DNA of 5,546 nucleotides from Thiotrichaceae bacterium (GTDB taxonomy: Bacteria; Pseudomonadota; Gammaproteobacteria; Thiotrichales; Thiotrichaceae). Every line of letters starts with the position of its first letter. Position 1 is the stretch's first letter. The stretch is taken from positions 1 to 5,546 of the forward strand of contig JANTHA010000150.1 in the NCBI GenBank assembly GCA_024762625.1, read 5' to 3'. The notes below the pieces were generated by a model. The model did not search any database, had not been told where the DNA came from, and saw only the letters and a program-made list of their open reading frames with translations. The translations under genes and the position numbers were made by a program. Below are positions 1-5,546 of this stretch, piece after piece.

Positions 1-594
1 AACAAGGATGTTAAAATTCCCGATGCGCTCACGTTTATGGCGGCGGATCGCGGCCATGTGGACACTGCTTACCCCGGCGACATTATCGGCGTACACAACC
101 ACGGCACCATTCGCATCGGCGACACCTTCACCGAAGGCGAAGAACTTTACTTTACCGGGATTCCCAACTTTGCGCCCGAGTTATTCCGCCGCGCACAGCT
201 TAAAGATCCGCTTAAAATGAAGCAGCTACAAAAGGGTCTCAGCCAGTTGTGTGAGGAAGGCGCGACCCAGCTTTACAAACCGTTGAGAAATAACGACCTG
301 ATCCTGGGCGCAGTCGGCGTACTGCAGTTTGAAGTAGTGGCGCAACGACTCAAGGATGAATACAAGGTGGATTGCCAGTTTGAGCCTGTCAATGTACAAA
401 CTGCACGCTGGATCGCCTGCAATGACGAAAAAATGCTGGCTGAATTCAGGAACAAAGCCGAGGCCAACCTGGCGCTGGATCACGCCGGCGAACTGGTTTA
501 TATAGCGCCAACGCGGGTCAACCTGCAAATGGCGATGGAAAAATGGCCGGATATCGAATTCCAGTCAACCCGCGAACACGGGATCTATGAGTAG
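1..594 (+). CDS. prfC: Peptide chain release factor 3 (RF3), C-terminal part, truncated at left edge
   Basis: This is the last 197 residues of RF3, the translational GTPase that removes RF1 or RF2 from the ribosome after peptide release. The reading frame is open from base 1 and stops at TAG 592-594. The visible part starts near the end of the beta-barrel domain ([19 protein letters not shown], then [12 protein letters not shown]) and continues through the RF3-specific C-terminal domain ([15 protein letters not shown], then TARWI, then [19 protein letters not shown]), ending in the typical STREH with a short GIYE extension. The GTPase domain and start lie outside the window; the E. coli protein is 529 residues, so roughly 330 are missing. 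No frameshift or internal stop is seen. It converges with the protease operon and is probably functionally unrelated to it. Confidence 0.96.
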   Translation, partial: NKDVKIPDALTFMAADRGHVDTAYPGDIIGVHNHGTIRIGDTFTEGEELYFTGIPNFAPELFRRAQLKDPLKMKQLQKGLSQLCEEGATQLYKPLRNNDLILGAVGVLQFEVVAQRLKDEYKVDCQFEPVNVQTARWIACNDEKMLAEFRNKAEANLALDHAGELVYIAPTRVNLQMAMEKWPDIEFQSTREHGIYE

Positions 595-731
595 AGGGCA
601 TCTCTATTAATAATGATCTTTCCGCCAAACTTACGATTTACACGCCTGGCAAGCAAGCGGAAGAAAAAAAGAAATTATCAGCAACACCAGTAAGGTCTGA
701 CAATAGCCCTGACTTAATTTAAAACCAGCAA
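595..731. other. Convergent intergenic region without a confident gene
   Basis: This is the gap between the prfC stop and the end of the minus-strand operon. It is AT-rich, with a purine run near 660-675. I see no clear rho-independent terminator for prfC: an arm pair TTCCGC/GCGGAA exists, but its loop is about 35 bases and no T-run follows on the plus strand. A stop-free stretch at 591-722 (+) reads as a hydrophilic peptide but lacks a standard start codon. Another ORF, ATG 613 to TAA 693 (26 residues, very basic), has no well-placed ribosome binding site. Confidence 0.5.
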
Positions 732-755
732 ATGCTACCGACAATACGGCAGCAT
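719..755 (-). terminator. Candidate rho-independent terminator overlapping the lipoprotein stop codon
   Basis: Read on the minus strand, ATGCTGCCG (755-747), a six-base loop and CGGTAGCAT (740-732) form a nine-base-pair stem with one G-U wobble. An interrupted T-rich stretch follows (TTGCTGGTTTTAAATT, 731-716). The TAG stop of the lipoprotein gene lies inside the 3' arm. On the plus strand the wobble becomes an A-C mismatch and no T-run follows, so the site would serve the minus-strand operon and not prfC. The U-tract is broken, so this is only a moderate call. Confidence 0.42.
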
Positions 756-1199
756 GACCTGATTAAACTGATTGGCGTAATGGCGCAAAGCCACGCGGTA
801 GCGCAAATGGTTGTCCCCATACAGCATGTCGCCCATGCCGCTTAGCTGTTGCACCTGGCAACGGTTTTGCTCAGGCTTGAGACCCGGGATTTTAAGGCCG
901 CCGCGCCCAGACTGATAACCAAGCACAAAATGCTCGCCCTTGGCGATACGCTGTCTTGCGTCCTGTGCTGCATTACGACGCTGTAGTTCACTTAGCAGGC
1001 GCGCATAACGCTGTTCCTCGCGTTGTTTCATGGATTCAGTTGAATTATTCGTCTGAGTCTGATTGATTGAACCCGAACGAATCACGGATTCTTTTTCAGG
1101 AGCCGCGACACAGGCTGTCATCAGGGAACTGATTGCTGTAAGCAACACGATCCGCTTCTTGTTGAGAAGTTTATCAAGAATAAAGCTGACTTTTTTCAT
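735..1199 (-). CDS. Small predicted lipoprotein of unknown function, translationally coupled to the upstream protease
   Basis: I do not recognise this 154-residue protein as a named family. It begins with a basic stretch (residues 1-16), then a hydrophobic segment (17-29) ending in LMTAC, a plausible lipobox with Cys30 as the lipidated residue; Met at -3 is less usual. Val follows the Cys and not Asp, so by enteric rules it would go to the outer membrane. The mature part would be about 125 residues: a Ser/Thr/Asn/Gln-rich tether (about 35-55), a charged, probably helical segment (56-87), and a C-terminal region with Gly-rich turns and two cysteines, Cys114 and Cys153, that could pair in the periplasm. 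Its ATG overlaps the preceding protease stop (TAATG), so the two are probably made together. That context suggests a role with the protease, as partner, inhibitor or anchor, but nothing in the sequence proves this. Alternative: an ordinary periplasmic signal peptide. Confidence 0.8.
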   Translation of the reverse strand: MKKVSFILDKLLNKKRIVLLTAISSLMTACVAAPEKESVIRSGSINQTQTNNSTESMKQREEQRYARLLSELQRRNAAQDARQRIAKGEHFVLGYQSGRGGLKIPGLKPEQNRCQVQQLSGMGDMLYGDNHLRYRVALRHYANQFNQVMLPYCR

Positions 1200-1213
1200 T
1201 AAATCATTTCCCC
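1197..1213 (-). promoter_or_regulatory. Stop-start overlap (TAATG) with Shine-Dalgarno site for the lipoprotein gene
   Basis: The protease TAA (1201-1199) shares its last A with the lipoprotein ATG (1199-1197). A GGGGA element (1213-1209) lies nine bases upstream, inside the last codons of the protease. This arrangement is typical of translational coupling and supports both the ATG choice and co-transcription. Confidence 0.75.
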
Positions 1214-3475
1214 GTTTTTTCTTAAAACCAAACTGTTTTTGTATCGGCGCTGCGCGATTAACAATAACATCAGAGTCAGCAGGAACAATATGTTCAAAGA
1301 ACCGCCTCCGCCGCCGGAATCTTCACTGCCGCCGCCTCCAGATCCGCCTCCAGATCCACCGCCGTTATTATTAGTTGAATCAGCCTCACCCTGCCCCTCT
1401 GCAACAATGCGCAGATCAGCCGATGAAATATTAAAAAATGTCGAGGCCGGACGGCGACAGGAAACCATCATACGCACTTTGGATAGTCCAAATGCATTAT
1501 CTGGAATGGTGACAGTTTCTACGCCGTCATTGCTTGTATCGCTCTTTAATCTGATGCTCTGGCCACTGGATTGAAGCAAGTCAATATTGACAGAATCACA
1601 ATTGATCGGCGATGAACGGGTTCCCGCCACATCCCAACTCACCCTGGTTTGCTGACGCACGCCAAGGTTGCGGCTTACCCCATGCGAGGTCAACTCGAAA
1701 GGCCTGCCGGTTCCGGAAACGCGAATCAGAAGCTCATCCGCCTCAATGCCGCCAAATCCGTCTCTCACCGTAAAATCAAAATTTAACAGGCGCGTTCCTT
1801 CCGGCAAATGTTCTCCACGCACGCGCCGCCCACTAAATAAATCTATCAGCCTTGGAACATAACGAACCGGAGAAGACGATGGCGGCCAACTGCGAATCAG
1901 CGCATTATCGCCGGTATCCACATCAACATCCGATGCGGTTCCAGTATCCATCTGATCCCAGACATAGCCAAGCGCATCGCCATCCGGATCAGAAGCAGAA
2001 CCTTTAAGAATAAATGGCGTCAAGGCCGGTATCACCGTATCCTGCTTCGCATCTGGCACAGGGTCATTGTTTGATACAGAAAAATGGCTACCACAGGAAC
2101 GGCCGATGGAGTTGTTGCGTGTATATTCCAGTATTTCCTGGACACTTTTGGTATGGTAATAATCATCCGAATGCTTTTGTAAGTCATTCTTGCCGCAGAT
2201 TCCGGCATACGCCATGATAGTACTGCCGCTACCCGGCTCGACGGCGGAATCGGGGGTTCTATTGCCGCCGCCACAGCTTAAGGTGGTGCTATTGAAGGTA
2301 TGCTTTCCGCCAATCTGGTGCCCGAGTTCATGAGTCACAAAATCAAGATCAAAGGCATCGCCATTGGGCGAAGGCGATCCCGTCACGCCGCCCGCCTTGG
2401 CTCCAATTACAGTCTGGTCATCACAGGCAGAGCCAAGTAAAGCAAGACCCGATGGATTGCCCTGAGTAAAGACATGCCCAATATCGTACTGTGAACTGCC
2501 CAGGGTGAATCTTAAATTGACAATATTTTCATCAATCATCGCCTCGGCGTCGTTATTGGTATAGGGGTCGGTATCCGGATTGGTATAGATAATCCGGTCC
2601 TCATTCGGGATCAGCTGAAAACGGATCGACAGATCGCGCTCATTCACTTCATTGACGCGGTTGATGGTGCTTACAATGGCGCTTAGCGCATTATTTACAC
2701 CGCCATGATATTGGGTATATTCGCCGGTTGCCGCCACAGCAAGACGATAAGTTATTTTTGAAAGCGCCCGCCTTGCGGCCATTTTTTCCATCTGATGGGA
2801 AGTCGCCAGATGATTCGACAAAGGATTGTCATGCAACAAACACTTGAATGGCTGTACGAAGCTATCCCGATTGTCGCGCCGCGAAAAACTGTTATACAGC
2901 GCACTGGAATCCTTATTGGCGCGTTCAACGAACACCGTATCGCCATCCGGCAGACTCAACATCGCGTGGAAACCATAACTTGTCATATCCACAACGCCGC
3001 TGATGCGCGGATCATCAACGCCGCGCGCATCCCAGGTTTTAATTTCGGGATGTTTTGCCGCAAGTTCAGGCGACATTACATGGTTTTCTTCAAGCTGAAT
3101 GCTGACTGTTTCGCCATCCGGCAAAGGAATAGTGATCACTGGCTTCGCAGGATTTTGAGATGAAGATCGCGCCTGATTGCGCGTGCTTTGTGAAGCATTT
3201 ACTGAGCCAGCTTGCGGGGCTGTTACAGTCATCTGCAATCGCGCCTTCATTAAAGACTCGTTTAACGACAATCCGCGAAAATGCGTTAATTTATTGTCGG
3301 AAGTCGCATTTTTAAACGCGCTTTTGTTCTTTAAGTGACTAGAAGTAGTAGAAGATGCAGCAGTAGAAGCAGCAGCAGAAGATGGTGTGATATCCCGCCA
3401 TAGCGATTCAGCCGAAACGAGCTGGGCGGAGAACAGCAGGCTCAGAAAACCTGCCGAAAGTATAATTTTTTTCAC
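1199..3475 (-). CDS. Secreted reprolysin-like zinc metalloprotease with GlyGly-CTERM-like tail
   Basis: This complete 758-residue protein is a predicted exported metalloendopeptidase of the M12B-like (reprolysin-like) group. A signal peptide spans 1-22 (cleavage after VSA). A Ser/Ala/Thr/Asn-rich stretch (about 31-60) precedes a prodomain (about 63-210: LPDGETVSIQL, KHPEIKTWDA, GFHAML). The catalytic domain (about 241-461) carries HELGHQIGGKH (382-392), with His382, His386 and His392 as zinc ligands and Glu383 as catalytic base, and a Met-turn at STIMAYAG (Met421). A PKD/cadherin-like domain with SDPDGD follows (about 468-590), then a second beta-sandwich (about 592-692). The end is a Gly-rich linker (704-725), a hydrophobic segment (727-742) and a basic tail starting RRYK, as in GlyGly-CTERM proteins. 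The start is GTG: the ATG two bases upstream runs straight into TGA, and the next in-frame Met would lose the signal peptide. The substrate is unknown. It is a paralog of the gene just upstream. Confidence 0.93.
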   Translation of the reverse strand: MKKIILSAGFLSLLFSAQLVSAESLWRDITPSSAAASTAASSTTSSHLKNKSAFKNATSDNKLTHFRGLSLNESLMKARLQMTVTAPQAGSVNASQSTRNQARSSSQNPAKPVITIPLPDGETVSIQLEENHVMSPELAAKHPEIKTWDARGVDDPRISGVVDMTSYGFHAMLSLPDGDTVFVERANKDSSALYNSFSRRDNRDSFVQPFKCLLHDNPLSNHLATSHQMEKMAARRALSKITYRLAVAATGEYTQYHGGVNNALSAIVSTINRVNEVNERDLSIRFQLIPNEDRIIYTNPDTDPYTNNDAEAMIDENIVNLRFTLGSSQYDIGHVFTQGNPSGLALLGSACDDQTVIGAKAGGVTGSPSPNGDAFDLDFVTHELGHQIGGKHTFNSTTLSCGGGNRTPDSAVEPGSGSTIMAYAGICGKNDLQKHSDDYYHTKSVQEILEYTRNNSIGRSCGSHFSVSNNDPVPDAKQDTVIPALTPFILKGSASDPDGDALGYVWDQMDTGTASDVDVDTGDNALIRSWPPSSSPVRYVPRLIDLFSGRRVRGEHLPEGTRLLNFDFTVRDGFGGIEADELLIRVSGTGRPFELTSHGVSRNLGVRQQTRVSWDVAGTRSSPINCDSVNIDLLQSSGQSIRLKSDTSNDGVETVTIPDNAFGLSKVRMMVSCRRPASTFFNISSADLRIVAEGQGEADSTNNNGGGSGGGSGGGGSEDSGGGGGSLNILFLLTLMLLLIAQRRYKNSLVLRKNGEMI
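1241..1315 (-). other. GlyGly-CTERM-like C-terminal sorting signal of the complete protease
   Basis: Residues 721-745 read GGGGGS, then a hydrophobic run LNILFLLTLMLLLIAQ, then RRYK. Gly-rich motif, membrane segment and basic cluster in this order match the GlyGly-CTERM tail, which is known to be cut by the intramembrane protease rhombosortase in type II secretion hosts. The tail continues 13 residues past RRYK's start cluster to the stop, longer than in the most compact examples, so a simple membrane anchor remains possible. The rhombosortase gene is not in the window. Confidence 0.72.
1332..1355. repeat. Tandem 12-base repeat encoding GGGS-type linker units
   Basis: Two perfect head-to-tail copies of CCGCCTCCAGAT (1332-1343 and 1344-1355) sit inside a wider Gly-coding, GC-rich tract (about 1303-1364). 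On the minus strand each copy encodes one Gly-Gly-Gly-Ser-type unit of the linker before the C-terminal hydrophobic segment. The unit length is a multiple of three, so copy-number change would lengthen or shorten the linker without a frameshift. Confidence 0.8.
2300..2332 (-). other. Zinc-binding catalytic motif HExxHxxGxxH of the complete protease
   Basis: These codons encode HELGHQIGGKH (residues 382-392), the extended metzincin zinc signature with a third His ligand. The Met-turn Met421 follows 29 residues after the last His. All expected catalytic residues are present, so the enzyme should be active once its prodomain is removed. Confidence 0.93.
3341..3382. repeat. Low-complexity triplet tract encoding a Ser/Ala/Thr stretch
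   Basis: About fourteen consecutive triplets of imperfect AGN/GAN/GCN type (GAAGTAGTAGAAG, then AGCAGCAGCAG) encode the Ser/Ala/Thr run at residues about 32-46 of the complete protease, just after the signal peptide. The tract is in frame, so slippage would change only the length. It is a compositional repeat and not a mobile element. Confidence 0.6.
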
Positions 3476-3489
3476 ATTGACTCTCGTGT
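3473..3489 (-). promoter_or_regulatory. Ribosome binding site and GTG start of the complete protease, overlapping an ATG-TGA pair
   Basis: On the minus strand the sequence reads CGAGAGTCAATGTGAAA. The GAGAG (3485-3481) is five bases from GTG (3475-3473), with seven bases from its GAG core, a workable spacing. An ATG (3477-3475) overlaps the GTG in another frame and is followed at once by TGA, so it cannot start a protein. This fixes GTG as the start. Confidence 0.65.
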
Positions 3490-3516
3490 TTTAATGTTTC
3501 ACTCATTATGACACGA
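3484..3516. repeat. Six-base inverted repeat TCGTGT/ACACGA around the candidate promoter
   Basis: TCGTGT (3484-3489) and its exact reverse complement ACACGA (3511-3516) are 21 bases apart. One arm touches the Shine-Dalgarno region of the complete protease and the other overlaps the TG of the extended -10. It could be an operator, or an RNA stem formed only in read-through transcripts. Arms this short may also be chance. Confidence 0.3.
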
Positions 3517-3535
3517 TTTAACAGCAAAGTTCCAA
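3505..3535 (-). promoter_or_regulatory. Candidate extended -10 promoter for the complete protease and lipoprotein genes
   Basis: In the 94-base gap after the upstream protease, the minus strand carries TGTCATAAT (3513-3505), an extended -10 with five of six TATAAT bases. A poor -35 match, TTGGAA (3535-3530), lies 19 bases upstream, which is long but tolerable with an extended -10. Transcription would start near 3498 and leave a leader of about 23 bases. The upstream protease could also read through, since no terminator is visible in the gap. Confidence 0.38.
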
Positions 3536-3569
3536 AGCAATCATATGCGCCCTTCAGCACTTTGCAGAA

Positions 3570-5546
3570 TTAGCGCCCGAAATAAGACGCGTTTTTACTC
3601 AGCCTCATTATCCCTCGCATTCTCCCCTGCATTATCCCCAGTATGCTTAACAAAATTAGCCATGAGAGGTTAAAAGAACCACCGCCAGCACTGACCGTAG
3701 ATTGCGATTGACTACTTGATACGCCGCCCTGGGAAGCGCCCGACGCGCTAGAAGAACGATCGTTTAAATCCGGTTCAGGGCCAGGCTCAGGTGCGTCCTC
3801 CCAGTCATTCAGAGTTAATGTGAAATTACGATAAGAGATAGCAAAAAAGATATTGTTGCTGCAACTCAGCTTGAAACGCGCGCGGTCGGTTTGATCCAGC
3901 GTTGTCGGCAGATAGACCTGTGCTTCGCCCGTATTGGCGACGCCTTGTTCCAGCAATTCATAATCATAACCGCCATTGGTGGAGATGCTGATATCGACGT
4001 TGTCGCAATAGATAGGCGCGCGGTCGGTGTTCGCCACATTCCAGCTAATCCGGTAATCTCTGCCCAGGGTATAATGACTGCGCGGCAAGTTAAGCGCAAA
4101 ACGGCTTCCTGTGCGTTTAATGTGAACCTGCATTTCGTCGCTTTGCGCCGCATTGTGACCATCCTGCGCCACAAAACGAAAACGCATAATCCTTTCCCTG
4201 ACCGGCAGTATCTCACCCTTGCTGGTGCGCTGATAAAGCAGATTATCCAGAGCAGGGAAAACCCTGTTTTTGGAAGCAGTAGGCAAACGCACCCTGAACA
4301 AGGCGTTGTTGCCCTTGTCCTCATAGGCTGACGATGCGCTGCCCGCATCCATCTGCTCCCAGGCGTAAATCAATCTGTCGCCATCCGGGTCGCTTGCCGT
4401 ACCTTTTAATTCAAAAGGCGTATTCGCGGGAATCGTATAATCTCGACCTGCATCCGGGCGTGGCGAGTCATTCGCTATCTGTGAACGAATACCACAGCGG
4501 CTTCCTGCGCCATTCTGGGTGAACTGCCTGATTTGTTCAATACTGCCAATATGAAACATGCTGTCCGCATGCGCCTGCAAATTGTCGCTACCGCAAATGC
4601 CAGCGTAAGACATGATGGTGGAACCACTGCCTGGCTCATAGGCAGTCTGGTCGGTGCGGGTCCTGCCGGAGCACAGCCCTTGCTGGCTGTTAAACGTGTG
4701 GGTTGCGCCCAACTGATGCGCAATTTCATGAGCAACAAAATCCAGACTGAAAGCATCATTGCCCGGATTTGAAGTACCAGAAACGCCCCTTGCCTTGGAA
4801 CCGCCCTGACAGACGCTACCGATAGTCGCGAGGCCGCCGCCTTTGGTGGCGAACAGGTGGCCTATATCGTAATTGCCATTGCCGATAATGCGGTCAATGG
4901 TCGTCTGGTTCTGCACAATCATGTCATATGAATCGCCCTGATAGGGGTCGCTATCAGGATCGACAAAAATGATGGCGTCGTTGTTATCAACCAGCGTCAA
5001 ATGAATGCCCAGATCCTGTTCATAGACTTGATTGACGCGATTCAGAGTGGAGACAATCGCACTTAATGCAGCGCTTTTGCCTCCCTTGATGCGCGTGTAT
5101 TCGCCGGTTGCCGCGATGGCGATGCGATATTGAAGCAGTTGCTCAGCTGATCTGGAGCTATCTCTTTGTGATTTCCCTGCTAAAACAATCTTATCAGAAA
5201 CAGCGCTCACGGAGCTGAATTGAGATTTCTTATTGTCTTCCCCGGTCAACAAACATTGATGCGGATGCGCATCATTTTGATTCTGGTCTTTTTTATGATA
5301 ACTCGCATAAACATCTGTCCGGCTATTTGCGGGGTCAATAAAAATAAGCTCGCCCGACTGCAGTTGCACCATGCCATGAAAGCCTTGTGGACTAACCTCA
5401 ATCCGTCCGGAAAAAATGAGTTTGTCAGCGAGTAGTCGATAGGTTTTAATCTCAGGGTATTTTTCAGCCAATGGCTTAGGCAATACTTCTGTCTCAAGCG
5501 CCTTAACCGGAATTTGCCGCCCATCCGGCAAAGGCAATGTCAGGCT
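3570..5546 (-). CDS. Secreted reprolysin-like zinc metalloprotease paralog, N-terminus cut by right edge
   Basis: The frame is open to the window edge; 658 residues are visible (numbered from Ser at 5546). The signal peptide and first part of the prodomain are missing. TTG at 5537-5535 codes an internal Leu in the conserved LPLPDG motif and is not the start. The order matches the downstream paralog: prodomain (KYPEIKTY, GFHGM), a Cys at 98, a catalytic domain (about 139-351) with HEIAHQLGATH (273-283) and Met-turn STIMSYAG (Met312), a PKD/cadherin-like domain with SDPDGD (about 358-477), a second beta-sandwich (about 482-579), an acidic then Ser/Gln-rich linker (about 583-620), GGGS, a hydrophobic segment (about 625-639) and a basic tail. 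All catalytic residues are present. Family members are known in Bacteroidetes and gammaproteobacteria; the substrate cannot be read from sequence. The next gene on the same strand follows after 94 bases, so an operon is likely. Confidence 0.92.
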   Translation of the reverse strand, partial: SLTLPLPDGRQIPVKALETEVLPKPLAEKYPEIKTYRLLADKLIFSGRIEVSPQGFHGMVQLQSGELIFIDPANSRTDVYASYHKKDQNQNDAHPHQCLLTGEDNKKSQFSSVSAVSDKIVLAGKSQRDSSRSAEQLLQYRIAIAATGEYTRIKGGKSAALSAIVSTLNRVNQVYEQDLGIHLTLVDNNDAIIFVDPDSDPYQGDSYDMIVQNQTTIDRIIGNGNYDIGHLFATKGGGLATIGSVCQGGSKARGVSGTSNPGNDAFSLDFVAHEIAHQLGATHTFNSQQGLCSGRTRTDQTAYEPGSGSTIMSYAGICGSDNLQAHADSMFHIGSIEQIRQFTQNGAGSRCGIRSQIANDSPRPDAGRDYTIPANTPFELKGTASDPDGDRLIYAWEQMDAGSASSAYEDKGNNALFRVRLPTASKNRVFPALDNLLYQRTSKGEILPVRERIMRFRFVAQDGHNAAQSDEMQVHIKRTGSRFALNLPRSHYTLGRDYRISWNVANTDRAPIYCDNVDISISTNGGYDYELLEQGVANTGEAQVYLPTTLDQTDRARFKLSCSNNIFFAISYRNFTLTLNDWEDAPEPGPEPDLNDRSSSASGASQGGVSSSQSQSTVSAGGGSFNLSWLILLSILGIMQGRMRGIMRLSKNASYFGR
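3615..3686 (-). other. GlyGly-CTERM-like C-terminal sorting signal of the truncated protease
   Basis: The codons encode GGGS, then FNLSWLILLSILGIMQ, then GRMRG with further Arg. This is the same Gly-rich, hydrophobic, basic order as in the paralog, although the linker before it differs completely (Ser/Gln-rich instead of Gly-rich). Conservation of the tail beside a diverged linker supports a sorting role. Fourteen residues follow GRMRG before the stop, a longer tail than in typical members. Confidence 0.68.
4698..4730 (-). other. Zinc-binding catalytic motif HExxHxxGxxH of the truncated protease
   Basis: These codons encode HEIAHQLGATH, with three His zinc ligands and the catalytic Glu. The Met-turn follows 29 residues after the last His, the same distance as in the paralog. 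Ile-Ala replaces Leu-Gly between the first two His residues, a tolerated change. Confidence 0.93.

Noticed and set aside
629..664. TTCCGC/GCGGAA arms as a prfC terminator
   Set aside because: The loop is about 35 bases and is followed by purines rather than a T-run on the plus strand.
1063..1374. Plus-strand ORF spanning the lipoprotein-protease junction
   Set aside because: It is antisense to two supported genes that are joined by a TAATG overlap, and its sequence has no recognisable features.
1239..1574. Plus-strand ORF with a proline-rich run
   Set aside because: It is antisense to the Gly-rich linker of the protease; the Pro run is only the complement of Gly codons, and no export signal or family motif is seen.
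2795..3163. Plus-strand 122-codon ORF
   Set aside because: It lies wholly antisense to the well-supported protease prodomain and has no recognisable motif or ribosome site.
3536..3569. Terminator after the truncated protease
   Set aside because: Only a five-base CAAAG/CTTTG pairing with a long loop and no T-run could be found, so read-through into the next gene is more likely.
3891..4331. Plus-strand 146-codon ORF
   Set aside because: It is a shadow of the truncated protease, whose domains in this stretch are conserved with the paralog; no independent support.
5535..5537. TTG as start of the truncated protease
   Set aside because: It falls inside the conserved LPLPDG prodomain motif and the frame stays open to the window edge, so the true start is outside.

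Overview
The window looks like part of a gammaproteobacterial chromosome. The first gene is the end of an enteric-type peptide chain release factor 3. Most of the rest encodes secreted metalloproteases whose C-terminal tails resemble the GlyGly-CTERM/rhombosortase sorting signal, known from Vibrio, Shewanella and relatives with type II secretion. Ser- and Gly-rich linkers are common in marine or polymer-degrading gammaproteobacteria, but the genus cannot be fixed from this sequence.

Layout: positions 1-594 (+) hold the last 197 residues of prfC (RF3). Positions 595-731 are a short convergent intergenic region with no confident gene. Everything after that reads on the minus strand. In transcription order it is: a reprolysin-like zinc metalloprotease cut by the right edge (5546-3570); a 94-base gap with a candidate extended -10 promoter and a short inverted repeat; a second, paralogous and complete metalloprotease (3475-1199, GTG start); and a small predicted lipoprotein (1199-735). 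The lipoprotein start overlaps the protease stop as TAATG. A weak hairpin terminator candidate overlaps the lipoprotein stop codon.

The two proteases share one architecture: prodomain, catalytic domain with HExxHxxGxxH and a Met-turn, a PKD/cadherin-like domain with a DPDGD motif, a second beta-sandwich domain, a low-complexity linker, and a Gly-rich/hydrophobic/basic tail. All seven cysteines visible in each occur in the same order with near-equal spacing. One lies in the prodomain and six in the mature part, which suggests a cysteine-switch type of latency plus three disulfides. The likely picture is a small operon for exported, surface-attached or released proteases, with an outer-membrane lipoprotein of unknown function translated with the second one. 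The protease family is known but poorly characterised; the coupled lipoprotein is the least explained part. No RNA genes, CRISPR arrays or mobile elements were seen.
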